Assembly: GCF_002900095.1 (NCBI RefSeq) | Contig: NZ_LLKN01000002.1 | Coordinates: forward strand, 1,612,001 to 1,676,000 | Origin: Salegentibacter mishustinae | GTDB taxonomy: Bacteria > Bacteroidota > Bacteroidia > Flavobacteriales > Flavobacteriaceae | DNA length: 64,000 nucleotides | Reading direction: 5' to 3' | In this document: positions 38,097-46,754 of the stretch, piece by piece | How the letters are laid out: every line of letters starts with the position of its first letter | How positions within the stretch are numbered: the stretch's first letter is position 1 | Program-made: the position numbers and the translations under genes | Notes under the pieces: generated by a model | The model's input: the letters and a program-made list of their open reading frames with translations, nothing else | The model's database searches: none | Told to the model about the DNA's origin: nothing

Positions 38097-39008
38097 ATGA
38101 TCGCATATATAAGGCTACTAAGGTGGCCGAATCTTATTTTTATAGCCCTAAGCCTAATTCTAATAAAATTTTCATTTTTTGAAGAATTTGGTGCTACAAT
38201 TACGCTTAACGCGTTCGGCTACGCTTTATTAATTCTGGCGACGCTATGTATCGCGGCTTCAGGTTATGTAATTAATGATATTTATGATATCCAGGCCGAT
38301 AAAATTAATAAACCCCAAAAGCTGATCGTAGGGAATAAGATTTCAGAGAAAAAATCCAACAACTTGTTTATCACTCTAAATATTATTGGAGTGGCAATAG
38401 GTTTTTATTTGGCAAATTTGCTCGGGAGACCTGCCTTTGTAGCGATTTTTATCTTTTCTTCAGCATTACTTTATTTATACGCGAGTTACCTGAAGCAAAT
38501 TCCGGTTTTAGGGAATATTTTAATAAGTTTCCTCGTAGCTTTTGTAGTGCTATTGCCAGCAGTTTTCGATCTTTTTCCTTCAATTTCCCCGCAAAATAAA
38601 AAAATTCAATCTTTATTATTTTCTATTCTACTGGATTATGCTGTGTTTGCATTTTTAGTGAATCTATTGAGAGAAATGGTAAAGGACCAGGAAGATACAA
38701 AAGGTGATTACAACGTAGGCATCAAAACCCTGCCTATTGTGCTTGGCCATAGTCGCACTAACAAAATCATTTTTGCGATTGGCATTTTACCTATAGTTGC
38801 AATAGTCTATTATATTTATAATTATCTCTTTGAGAATACTTTTCTGGTAATTTACTCGCTACTTTTTATTCTTGCACCCCTCCTCTATTTTCAGGTGCGT
38901 ATCTGGGAGGCTACGAAGAAAAAAGATTATATGCACTTAAGTTTAATGCTGAAAATTATTTTATTTTTCGGACTCATCTCTATCGGATTTTATCAATTTT
39001 TACTCTAA
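38097..39008 (+). CDS. UbiA-family prenyltransferase (GGGP-synthase-partner type)
   Basis: The 303-residue protein has about eight hydrophobic segments and both UbiA aspartate motifs: NDIYDIQADKINKP near residue 61 and REMVKDQEDTKGD near residue 196. Close relatives in flavobacteria are named geranylgeranylglycerol-phosphate geranylgeranyltransferase. It attaches an isoprenoid chain to an acceptor in the membrane; menaquinone side-chain or haem steps are the other options. It starts 8 bases after the SMR gene and is 6 bases before maf. Confidence 0.85.
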   Translation: MIAYIRLLRWPNLIFIALSLILIKFSFFEEFGATITLNAFGYALLILATLCIAASGYVINDIYDIQADKINKPQKLIVGNKISEKKSNNLFITLNIIGVAIGFYLANLLGRPAFVAIFIFSSALLYLYASYLKQIPVLGNILISFLVAFVVLLPAVFDLFPSISPQNKKIQSLLFSILLDYAVFAFLVNLLREMVKDQEDTKGDYNVGIKTLPIVLGHSRTNKIIFAIGILPIVAIVYYIYNYLFENTFLVIYSLLFILAPLLYFQVRIWEATKKKDYMHLSLMLKIILFFGLISIGFYQFLL

Positions 39009-39014
39009 TATGTT

Positions 39015-39599
39015 ATGCTGAAAGAACTTTTAAAAAATAAAGAAATCATTCTTGCATCTGGCTCCCCAAGGAGACATCAATTCTTTAAAGACCTGGACAT
39101 TCCTTTTAAAGCAGATGTAAGACCGGTTAAAGAAGTTCATCCAGATTACCTTCAAAAAGAAGAAATAACCGATTTTTTAGCGCAATTAAAAGCCGAAGCT
39201 TTTCAGAAAGAATTAAAAAAAGATCAAATTCTAATTACCAGCGACACCATTGTTTATAATGAAGGAAACGCAATGGGAAAACCGGCAACGGCATCTGAAG
39301 CTAAAGAAATGCTTAGATCACTTTCCGGCAAAACCCATAGTGTCTTTACATCGGTTTGTTTTACTACGCACAATCACCAGTCTACAGTAAATTGTGAGAC
39401 GAAGGTAAGCTTCAAAGAACTTACCAGCGGTGAAATTGATTATTATGTAGAAAACTTTAAACCTTTTGATAAAGCCGGCGGGTATGCCATTCAGGAATGG
39501 ATTGGCCTTATCGGGATAACTAACCTGGAAGGAAGTTATTTTAATGTGGTTGGTCTTCCCACTCACCTGGTTTATAAAGAACTAATAGATTTAGCTTAA
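39015..39599 (+). CDS. maf: Maf-like nucleoside triphosphate pyrophosphatase
   Basis: The 194-residue protein has the Maf signature LASGSPRRHQFF at residues 14-25, TSDTIVYNEG in the middle and the late DKAGGYAIQEWIG. Maf proteins hydrolyse non-canonical or modified nucleotides and are linked with division. It closes the five-gene operon that starts at 36504. ATG 39015 is chosen over an earlier in-frame start because it sits right after the ubiA stop region. Confidence 0.9.
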   Translation: MLKELLKNKEIILASGSPRRHQFFKDLDIPFKADVRPVKEVHPDYLQKEEITDFLAQLKAEAFQKELKKDQILITSDTIVYNEGNAMGKPATASEAKEMLRSLSGKTHSVFTSVCFTTHNHQSTVNCETKVSFKELTSGEIDYYVENFKPFDKAGGYAIQEWIGLIGITNLEGSYFNVVGLPTHLVYKELIDLA

Positions 39600-39623
39600 A
39601 AGCAAATTGAATTTCATTACTTT

Positions 39624-39854
39624 TTAAATATCTTTCACTTTGATGATTTTAACCGGACAGGCCGCTGCCGCTGCTTCAGCCGGCGCAAGGATGCTATGAT
39701 CTGGAGATTTTAAGGTATGGAAACCTTTCTTATCAATTGCATTCAGCAAAACCGATTTTCCATCCTTTTTAGACATCTGGAACTGTTCAGGAGCTAGTTC
39801 TACGCAATAATTGCATCCAATACATTTTTGGCGCTGTAAAGTGATGACTACCAT
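39624..39854 (-). CDS. 4Fe-4S ferredoxin
   Basis: The 76-residue protein carries one cluster-binding set: CIGCNYC near residues 11-17 and a final CP near residue 67, following an Ala-rich stretch (APAEAAAAACP). It transfers single electrons. Its ATG overlaps the stop codon of the U32 gene (TAATG on the minus strand), so it is translated from that message and probably gives electrons to that protein. Confidence 0.9.
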   Translation of the reverse strand: MVVITLQRQKCIGCNYCVELAPEQFQMSKKDGKSVLLNAIDKKGFHTLKSPDHSILAPAEAAAAACPVKIIKVKDI

Positions 39855-41089
39855 TAGGCTTCTACCATTTTATAAAGTTTATCAGAAAGTCTAACCCTAA
39901 ACGGGACTTTTATAGTGCAGGAATCTCCCTTTATAGCCTTTAGCATGCTGGTCTCATTTACATAAAGTTCCTCTAAATCAATTTCTTTAGCTCCGGTACT
40001 TGGCCCGGTTATTAGAAGTTTATCTCCTTTCTTAATATCGTAAGCCTCTATCTTAAATTCCGCGATTCCTGCTTTAGGGAAATAATGAATTCCTTTTCCA
40101 ACATATATTTTTTTCTGCGTAGCCTGAGATCCGGAGGTTTTACTCCATTCTCCCAGTTTCTGACCTAAATAATAACCGCTCCAGAAACCACGATTATATA
40201 CCGTTGCCAATCGCTCCATCCAGGCTTCTACTTTTTCTGAAGTAAATGTACCTTCATCAAGAGCATCTATAGCTTCCCGATACACCCTAGTAACTGTAGC
40301 TACATACTCGGGAGCACGACCACGGCCTTCAATTTTAAGTATCTGAATACCGGCATCCATAACTTGATCTAGAAAGTCAAGCGTGCAAAGATCTTTAGGT
40401 GACATCATATACTTATTATCGATCTCGACCTCAAAACCGGTTTCCTGGTCGATAACTGTATATTTTTTACGGCAATTTTGTTTACACGCACCACGATTTG
40501 CCGAAGAATTATCTGAATGCAGACTTAAATAGCATTTTCCCGAAACTGCCATACATAAGGCACCGTGACCAAAAATCTCAACTTTAACCAATTCGCCCGA
40601 CGGCCCTTTTATCTGGTTTTTTTCAATTTGTTCGGTAATCTTTTTTACCTGGCGCAGACTTAGCTCGCGAGAAAGCACCATAGTTTCGGCGAAAAGACTG
40701 TAGAATTTTATCGTCTCAATATTAGTGATGTTAAGTTGGGTAGAAATATGAACAGCCATTCCTTGTTCTCTTGCCGAGGCAATGACGGCCTGGTCTGACG
40801 CGATCACAGCCGTGACCCCGGCCTCCTTCGCTTTGTTCAAAAGAGTTTTGATAAGCGAAAGGTCATGGTCGCAAATAATTGTATTAAGAGTAAGATAAGT
40901 ACTTACATTCTTCGCTTCACACCTACGGGTAATTTCCGGCAGATCTTCCATAGTAAAATTTACAGAAGCTCTTGCCCTCATATTAAGTTGGTCTATTCCA
41001 AAATAAACTGAATTTGCTCCATTGTCAAGAGCCGCCTGCAGGGATTCAAAATTTCCCGCGGGAGCCATAAGTTCCATTTTCGTCTTCAT
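39854..41089 (-). CDS. U32 peptidase-like protein (TrhP/YegQ group)
   Basis: The 411-residue protein has the U32 pattern: MELMAPAGNFESLQAALDNGANSVYFG at the start, EIFGHGALCMAVSGKCYLSLH, then ANRGACKQNCRKKYT, giving four Cys for an iron-sulfur cluster. U32 family members TrhP and RlhA hydroxylate tRNA U34 or 23S rRNA C2501; true collagenase activity is doubtful. It is coupled to the ferredoxin gene, consistent with a redox enzyme. Confidence 0.87.
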   Translation of the reverse strand: MKTKMELMAPAGNFESLQAALDNGANSVYFGIDQLNMRARASVNFTMEDLPEITRRCEAKNVSTYLTLNTIICDHDLSLIKTLLNKAKEAGVTAVIASDQAVIASAREQGMAVHISTQLNITNIETIKFYSLFAETMVLSRELSLRQVKKITEQIEKNQIKGPSGELVKVEIFGHGALCMAVSGKCYLSLHSDNSSANRGACKQNCRKKYTVIDQETGFEVEIDNKYMMSPKDLCTLDFLDQVMDAGIQILKIEGRGRAPEYVATVTRVYREAIDALDEGTFTSEKVEAWMERLATVYNRGFWSGYYLGQKLGEWSKTSGSQATQKKIYVGKGIHYFPKAGIAEFKIEAYDIKKGDKLLITGPSTGAKEIDLEELYVNETSMLKAIKGDSCTIKVPFRVRLSDKLYKMVEA

Positions 41090-41399
41090 TCAAAAATCTA
41101 ATAAGTGATAATTTTAATAGCTAAATTCAAAAGATATTGCTGCCGAATTAAATCGGCTAAAAACACTGCAAAAAAATTAAAAACCTCATTCCTTCCTCCT
41201 GATTAAAATCATATTTTGATAGATTTCGAAATCTTTTTTGATCAGAAAATAAATAGAATAGGTGCAAGCAAAGACATTAGTATCCGCCTTTGGGGAAGCT
41301 AAAAAAAGAGGTAATAGCAATTTCCCAAAATATTAGCTATCTCAAAAAGATAGAAAGTGAAAACCGATTACTGAATGCACGAATAAATTCCTGACATAA
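41090..41399. other. Gene-free stretch, possible decayed coding remnant
   Basis: No intact gene lies here. A broken frame around 41264-41393 can be read as fragments such as ISYLKKIESENRLLNARINS after a few stops and frame changes. That helical, Asn/Glu-Arg look recalls transposase OrfA ends, but the evidence is weak and no ends or repeats of a mobile element are seen. Confidence 0.25.
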
Positions 41400-41513
41400 T
41401 TTGTGATTGCAAGCCTTGTCGTTAAAACACGACTATCCCGAAAACTAAAAAATTAATTGAAAACTTCATGTTTCTTGCTAACACGAAACATTAAAGTTTG
41501 AAGGTCGAGTAAA
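41400..41513 (+). repeat. Structured repeat, diverged copy G
   Basis: It carries GTCGT-TAAAAC-ACGAC (41418-41433), a long hairpin at 41461-41499 with arms AAACTT/AAGTTT and ATGTTTC/GAAACAT, and ends GGTCGAGTAAA. Sequence in the stems differs from the better copies while the hairpin positions match. It lies 166 bases before the MscS-like start. Confidence 0.5.
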
Positions 41514-41629
41514 AATTACAAAATAAACCGACTATAAAATGTTATTTAATTGATTTACTGTATATTAAAAATTACTTATTAAAGTTTATATTTAATGTAA
41601 AAAATTAAGGAATTGTTATTTAATTTTTA

Positions 41630-41658
41630 TTGAAAAATGGCTTTTTAGATTACCTTTG
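41630..41658 (+). promoter_or_regulatory. Promoter of the MscS-like gene
   Basis: TTG (41630-41632), 18-base spacer, then TACCTTTG (41651-41658): a full match to TTG-N17-23-TAnnTTTG. The start codon is 22 bases further on. Confidence 0.75.
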
Positions 41659-41679
41659 TATCAAAATTTAGCCTAAATT

Positions 41680-42219
41680 ATGTACGAAGTTTTTTCATTG
41701 TATAGAACTGAAATCTCCTATACGGTAGTAACAGTTTTCGTTTTATTAATTGTTCAGTTTCTTTTAAAGAAAGCTGCGCATAGAGTTGGAAAACGCAGTG
41801 AAATAAACTTCACCCGAACTAAATTAATGTTCAAATACATTAATATTCTTATTCTCTTTATTGCTTTTTTCCTATTAGCTATCGCCTGGGGAATGGGGCT
41901 TACAGAACTTTCCCTAATATTTTCTTCTGTGTTCGCGGTAATTGGGGTTGCACTTTTTGCTATCTGGTCAATTTTAAGTAATATCACTTCCGGGGTTATT
42001 CTTTTCTTTTCATTTCCGTATAAAATTGGTGACAAGATCAAAATACATGACAAAGATCTTCCTATTGAAGCTATTATTGAAGATATAAAGGCTTTTCATT
42101 TACATCTCAGGACTTTAGAAGGAGAATTAATTACTTATCCCAACAATCTCATTCTACAAAAAGCAGTCTCTTTGGTAGAAAAAGATGTTTACCTTGATGA
42201 GGATAAAAGCAGCCTCTAA
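41680..42219 (+). CDS. Small MscS-family mechanosensitive channel
   Basis: The 179-residue protein has about three N-terminal hydrophobic segments and the MscS pore-lining and beta-domain pattern: FAVIGVALFAIWSILSNITSGVILFFSFPYKIGDKIKI, with IITYPNN-like ELITYPNNLILQK. It lacks the C-terminal cage domain and is shorter than E. coli MscS. It probably opens on hypo-osmotic shock, as the family does. Confidence 0.85.
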   Translation: MYEVFSLYRTEISYTVVTVFVLLIVQFLLKKAAHRVGKRSEINFTRTKLMFKYINILILFIAFFLLAIAWGMGLTELSLIFSSVFAVIGVALFAIWSILSNITSGVILFFSFPYKIGDKIKIHDKDLPIEAIIEDIKAFHLHLRTLEGELITYPNNLILQKAVSLVEKDVYLDEDKSSL

Positions 42220-42220
42220 G

Positions 42221-42316
42221 AAATTCTTATTGGAAGATTCATCGAGGATTTAATTAAGAATAATATTTTAATTTGCCACAAGCTCTGGATCATTTAACTT
42301 CGATTATCGAGTAAAT
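42221..42316 (+). repeat. Structured repeat, copy D
   Basis: It aligns over most of its length with the copies at 4781 and 53538, with CATCGAGGATTTAATTAAG and TTCGATTATCGAGTAAATTC as the best blocks. It lies between the MscS-like gene and the PIG-L promoter, 64 bases before that gene's ATG. Confidence 0.6.
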
Positions 42317-42342
42317 TCTTATCTTCAGGCGGCTAAAGTTTT

Positions 42343-42350
42343 TATATTTG
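42343..42350 (+). promoter_or_regulatory. -7 box of the PIG-L gene
   Basis: TATATTTG fits TAnnTTTG and is followed by the ATG 29 bases later. Confidence 0.55.
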
Positions 42351-42379
42351 GTCATCTTTATTTAATCGCCTTGAGATCT

Positions 42380-44869
42380 ATGCGCAAACTACTTAGTTTC
42401 CTTTTCTGTTTTTTTCTGTTGAATTTACACGCACAGAAGCCTGAAAAATTAAACGCTGCTGAAATATTTCAGGAAATAAAAAAACTTAATTTCCTTGGCT
42501 CTGTGCTATACATTGGCGCCCATCCAGATGACGAAAATACCCGGCTAATCTCTTATTTTTCGAACGAAAAAAATGCCCGAACTGCTTACCTCTCGCTAAC
42601 TCGTGGCGATGGTGGACAAAACCTTATAGGGCCTGAATTACGAGAGCAATTAGGTCTAATTAGAACGCAGGAGCTACTTGCAGCAAGACGTATAGATGGT
42701 GGGGAACAGTTTTTTACCCGTGCCAACGATTTCGGTTATTCAAAAACTCCAGAGGAAACCCTGGAAATTTGGAATAAAGAAAAAGTACTTAGTGACGTGG
42801 TTTGGATCATTAGAAATTTTAAACCTGATGTTATTATCAACCGGTTTGATCATCGTACACCGGGCACCACTCACGGTCACCACACATCTTCTGCCATCCT
42901 AAGTCTTGAAGCCTTTGAAGCCGCAGCAAATCCTGATAAATTTACGGAGCAATTAGAATTTACAGAAACATATCAAGCCAAGCGGGCATATTTTAATACT
43001 TCCCCCTGGTTCTATGGAGGGCAGGAAGCTTTTGAAGAAGCTAATAAAAACCAATTTGTAAGTTTTGATACCGGAGTTTATTTTCCGCTCCTGGGACTTT
43101 CAAATCCCGAAATCTCTTCTTTAAGCCGAAGTCAGCACCAATCTCAGGGTTTTGGCAGCACAGGTTCCCGGGGAAGTCAAATGGAGTACTTAGAGCCAAT
43201 TAAGGGAGATACCATTCGCTCACAAAAGGTTTTTAAAGGGATTGATACTTCCTGGAGTAAGTTAGAGGGTGGCGCAGAAATTGGCGAAATCCTGACTCAG
43301 GTTGAAGAGAATTATAATTTTAAAAATCCCGCCGCTAGTTTACCAAAACTGGTAGAAGCTTATAAATTGATTCGTGAATTACCTAATGAACACTGGCGTG
43401 AAGTAAAAACCAAAGAAATTAAGAATATTATCTATTCCAGCTCAGGTTTATTTTTAGAGGCTGTCGCAAATCAAGCTTCGGCTACCGCACGGGATAGCGT
43501 TCAGATAAACCTCGAAGCTATTAATCGCAGTGATTTCTCGATTACTTTGAGTTCGGTAGAATTAAGTCCGAATAACGCTAAAATTAATCCAGAAATTAAA
43601 CTGGGAAATAACGAAAATTGGCAAAATGAGATCACGCTGAAGGTTCCAGAAAATACAGCTTACACCACTCCCTATTGGCTCAAAGAGGCTGCAAATAACG
43701 GAATATATAAAGTAGAAGATCAACAATTAAGAGGTCTTCCCGAAACACCTACACTCACTAAAAGCCTTTTTAATCTTGACTTTAATGGAGTTATGCTAAG
43801 TTTTGAAAAACCTATAGTCTACAAATACAATGATCCTGTTCTGGGGGAAACTTATCAGCCATTTGAGATTATCCCAGAAGTTTCGCTTTCTTTTGAAGAC
43901 GAAATGATAATTTTTGAAAACGATGAACCTAAAAACATTTCAGTAAAACTTACTTCAGGAAAGGCAAACGTAAAAGGTGAAGTGAGTCTTTCTGCTGGAG
44001 AAGGCTGGATTATTGAACCTAAAAATCATACTTTTCAGCTTCAGCAAAAAGGAAGTACCACAAATCTTTCTTTTGAAGTCACCCCGCCAAAAGAGCAGGA
44101 TGAAAGCTTTATCATTCCAACAGCAACAATAGACGGCAGGAAATTTTCAGAAGAACTTATTTCTATAGATTACCCTCATATTCCGAAACAAAATCTGGTT
44201 GTTCCTGCAAAATTAAAAGTTGCACGCTTAGAGATTCAGAAAAAAGGAGAACTCATTGGCTATATTGAAGGTGCGGGCGATGTTGTTCCCGAAAGTTTGG
44301 AACAAATCGGTTATCGTGTAAATAAATTAAATGCTGCGACAATTTCCAGGTCTTCGTTACAAAAATATGATGCCGTTGTACTGGGAATTCGTGCTCTAAA
44401 TACGGTTGAGGCATTAAAATATAAACAGCAAATACTTTTTGATTACGTAGAGAACGGCGGAAATTTAATTGTGCAATACAATACCAATCGAGGTTTAGTG
44501 ACCGAAAATATATCACCATTACCGCTGGAATTATCACGGGATCGCGTAACCTATGAAACTGCTGAAGTTAGATTTCTAGCTGAAAAACATCCCGTTTTAA
44601 ATTCCCCGAACAAAATCACTAAAAAAGATTTTGATAATTGGGTTCAGGAACGCGGACTTTATTTCCCGGATTCGTGGAGTGAAGATTTTACACCAATTCT
44701 CTCTATGCACGATAAAAATGAAACTCCCAAAAATGGAAGTTTACTCGTAGCAAAATATGGAGAAGGTTATTTTATTTATACGGGACTCAGCTTTTTTAGG
44801 CAGTTTCCTGCGGGCGTTCCGGGTGCTTATAGACTTTTTGCAAATATGATTTCAATAGGAAAAGAATGA
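42380..44869 (+). CDS. Exported PIG-L (LmbE) deacetylase with amidotransferase-like C domain
   Basis: From ATG 42380 the 829-residue protein has a signal peptide (LLSFLFCFFLLNLHAQ). The PIG-L zinc motif GAHPDDEN lies near residue 46, the TRGDGGQN loop follows, and HTSS near residue 170 closes the zinc site. It is followed by beta domains and, near the end, a GATase1/ThuA-like domain (YDAVVLGIRALNTVEALKYK, NGGNLIVQYNTNRG). PIG-L enzymes remove N-acetyl groups from sugars. A TTG reading at 42371 is possible. It leads an operon with a tiny membrane protein and a sodium symporter. Confidence 0.9.
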   Translation: MRKLLSFLFCFFLLNLHAQKPEKLNAAEIFQEIKKLNFLGSVLYIGAHPDDENTRLISYFSNEKNARTAYLSLTRGDGGQNLIGPELREQLGLIRTQELLAARRIDGGEQFFTRANDFGYSKTPEETLEIWNKEKVLSDVVWIIRNFKPDVIINRFDHRTPGTTHGHHTSSAILSLEAFEAAANPDKFTEQLEFTETYQAKRAYFNTSPWFYGGQEAFEEANKNQFVSFDTGVYFPLLGLSNPEISSLSRSQHQSQGFGSTGSRGSQMEYLEPIKGDTIRSQKVFKGIDTSWSKLEGGAEIGEILTQVEENYNFKNPAASLPKLVEAYKLIRELPNEHWREVKTKEIKNIIYSSSGLFLEAVANQASATARDSVQINLEAINRSDFSITLSSVELSPNNAKINPEIKLGNNENWQNEITLKVPENTAYTTPYWLKEAANNGIYKVEDQQLRGLPETPTLTKSLFNLDFNGVMLSFEKPIVYKYNDPVLGETYQPFEIIPEVSLSFEDEMIIFENDEPKNISVKLTSGKANVKGEVSLSAGEGWIIEPKNHTFQLQQKGSTTNLSFEVTPPKEQDESFIIPTATIDGRKFSEELISIDYPHIPKQNLVVPAKLKVARLEIQKKGELIGYIEGAGDVVPESLEQIGYRVNKLNAATISRSSLQKYDAVVLGIRALNTVEALKYKQQILFDYVENGGNLIVQYNTNRGLVTENISPLPLELSRDRVTYETAEVRFLAEKHPVLNSPNKITKKDFDNWVQERGLYFPDSWSEDFTPILSMHDKNETPKNGSLLVAKYGEGYFIYTGLSFFRQFPAGVPGAYRLFANMISIGKE

Positions 44870-44973
44870 AAAAACCCGAAAAATTTACCTGGAGCAGCTC
44901 ATACACCTTCGTTCTTTTGGCCAATGCGGCTTACATTGTAATCTTTTACTTCATAATGTCCCTATTCTCATAA
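44866..44973 (+). CDS. 35-residue single-helix membrane protein, symporter accessory candidate
   Basis: ATG 44866 overlaps the PIG-L stop (ATGA) and the stop TAA at 44971-44973 is directly followed by the symporter ATG at 44975. The product begins MKKPEKFTWSSSYTFVLLANAAYI and is one hydrophobic helix with a basic start. The coupled start and stop on both sides strongly support a real gene. It resembles the small subunits that accompany some sodium-solute symporters; function unknown. Confidence 0.75.
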   Translation: MKKPEKFTWSSSYTFVLLANAAYIVIFYFIMSLFS

Positions 44974-44974
44974 T

Positions 44975-46678
44975 ATGCAATTAATAGACTGGATAATCCT
45001 TCTTGGCACACTGGCCTTTATTGTAACCTACGGGGTTTATAAGACCCGAAATAATAAAGGCGCCCAGGATTATATTCGTGGCGGAAGCGAAACCCGTTGG
45101 TGGACCATAGGACTTTCTACCATGGCCACACAAGCCAGTGCGATAACCTTTCTTTCTACACCTGGACAGGCCTTTCACGATGGGATGGGCTTTGTGCAGT
45201 TCTATTTTGGGCTACCGCTTGCCATGGTAGTAGTTTGTATGTTTTTTATTCCAATCTATAAAAGGCTTAATGTATACACGGCTTACGAATACTTAGAATC
45301 ACGTTTCGACAGAAAAACGAGAACTTTAACAGCAATCTTATTCTTAATACAGCGAGGTCTTGCCGCCGGGCTTACCATTTTCGCCCCGGCCATAATCTTG
45401 TCGGCGGTTTTAGGCTGGAACCTTTCAGGACTTACTGTTCTTATAGGTTCTTTAGTGATTATTTATACCGTTGCCGGGGGTACCAGAGCAGTTAGTGTGA
45501 CCCATAAACAGCAAATGGCTGTAATTCTTACCGGGATGTTTGCTGCGTTTTTTATTATTTTAAGCTATTTACCCGAAAATATTAATTTTAATAATGCCCT
45601 GGAAATCGCGGGTGCCAGTGGTAAAATGAATATTCTCGATTTCTCCTTCGATTTTGAAAACCGTTATACTTTTTGGAGCGGGATTATTGGTGGTGGCTTT
45701 TTAGCGCTTTCTTATTTTGGAACAGATCAAAGCCAGGTGCAACGCTATTTAAGCGGAAGATCTGTCAAAGAAAGCAGAATGGGAATGATTATGAACGGAA
45801 TGCTAAAAGTGCCGTTACAGTTCTTTATTTTGCTGGTTGGTGTCATGGTTTTTGTATTTTATCAATTCAATAATGCGCCATTAAACTTTAATCCCGCCGC
45901 GACTGAAACTGTTTTGAATTCAGAATATGGCCGCCAATATGAGGATTTAATGCTAGAGCACGACGCGCTCCAGCAGAAAAAACAAAATCTACATTTACAA
46001 TTTGCAGAAAACAATGATTTTACCCCTGCAAATAATTCATCTTACCGTGAAAACTTAGCTTCTTTAAATGCTTCAGAAAGAGAAACAAGGCAAAAAGCAA
46101 GAGACTTAATCGATGCTTCTGATAAAGACGCCGAAAGCAACGACAAAGATTATGTTTTTATTCATTTTATACTGAATAATCTCCCACGAGGCTTAATTGG
46201 CCTATTACTGGCAGTGATCCTTTCTGCTGCAATGTCCTCTACCGCCTCTGAATTAAACGCATTATCTTCTACGACTTCCATAGATCTTTACAAAAGAAGC
46301 CGTAAAACAGAACAATCTGATCGACATTACGTAAAAGCTTCCAAGTGGTTTACCTTGCTTTGGGGACTTATAGCCATTGCCTTTGCTAGTTTCGCCAATT
46401 TGTTTGACAATCTTATTCAGCTGGTAAATATCATAGGCTCTATTTTCTACGGAAATGTACTGGGTATATTTTTACTCGCCTTTTTTATAAAAATTGTAAA
46501 TAGTAATTCGGTTTTTATCGCAGCTATAATCACACAAATTATAATCATCATTATTTTTACATTTGATGTGATGCCTTATTTATGGCTTAATCTGGTAGGA
46601 TGTCTCTTAGTTATCGCTCTCGCATTAATCCTGGAATTATTTATAAAAACACCAGAACACAAAATAAAAAAGACATAG
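44975..46678 (+). CDS. Sodium:solute symporter
   Basis: The 567-residue protein has more than a dozen hydrophobic segments and SSS hallmarks: GGSETRWWTIGLSTMATQASAITF at the N terminus, then GGGFLALSYFGTDQSQVQRYLS and AAMSSTASELNALSSTTSIDLYK. It carries a solute, probably a sugar or an amino sugar product, with sodium. An extra acidic loop of about 80 residues (residues 310-390) lies between two helices. It is translationally linked to the preceding small protein. Confidence 0.93.
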   Translation: MQLIDWIILLGTLAFIVTYGVYKTRNNKGAQDYIRGGSETRWWTIGLSTMATQASAITFLSTPGQAFHDGMGFVQFYFGLPLAMVVVCMFFIPIYKRLNVYTAYEYLESRFDRKTRTLTAILFLIQRGLAAGLTIFAPAIILSAVLGWNLSGLTVLIGSLVIIYTVAGGTRAVSVTHKQQMAVILTGMFAAFFIILSYLPENINFNNALEIAGASGKMNILDFSFDFENRYTFWSGIIGGGFLALSYFGTDQSQVQRYLSGRSVKESRMGMIMNGMLKVPLQFFILLVGVMVFVFYQFNNAPLNFNPAATETVLNSEYGRQYEDLMLEHDALQQKKQNLHLQFAENNDFTPANNSSYRENLASLNASERETRQKARDLIDASDKDAESNDKDYVFIHFILNNLPRGLIGLLLAVILSAAMSSTASELNALSSTTSIDLYKRSRKTEQSDRHYVKASKWFTLLWGLIAIAFASFANLFDNLIQLVNIIGSIFYGNVLGIFLLAFFIKIVNSNSVFIAAIITQIIIIIIFTFDVMPYLWLNLVGCLLVIALALILELFIKTPEHKIKKT

Positions 46679-46754
46679 CAGATAGTGGAGATTTCGAAAA
46701 TTATTAGATCAATAAAAACCACAATCTATATGTTAAGACTAAACTCTATTTAAA

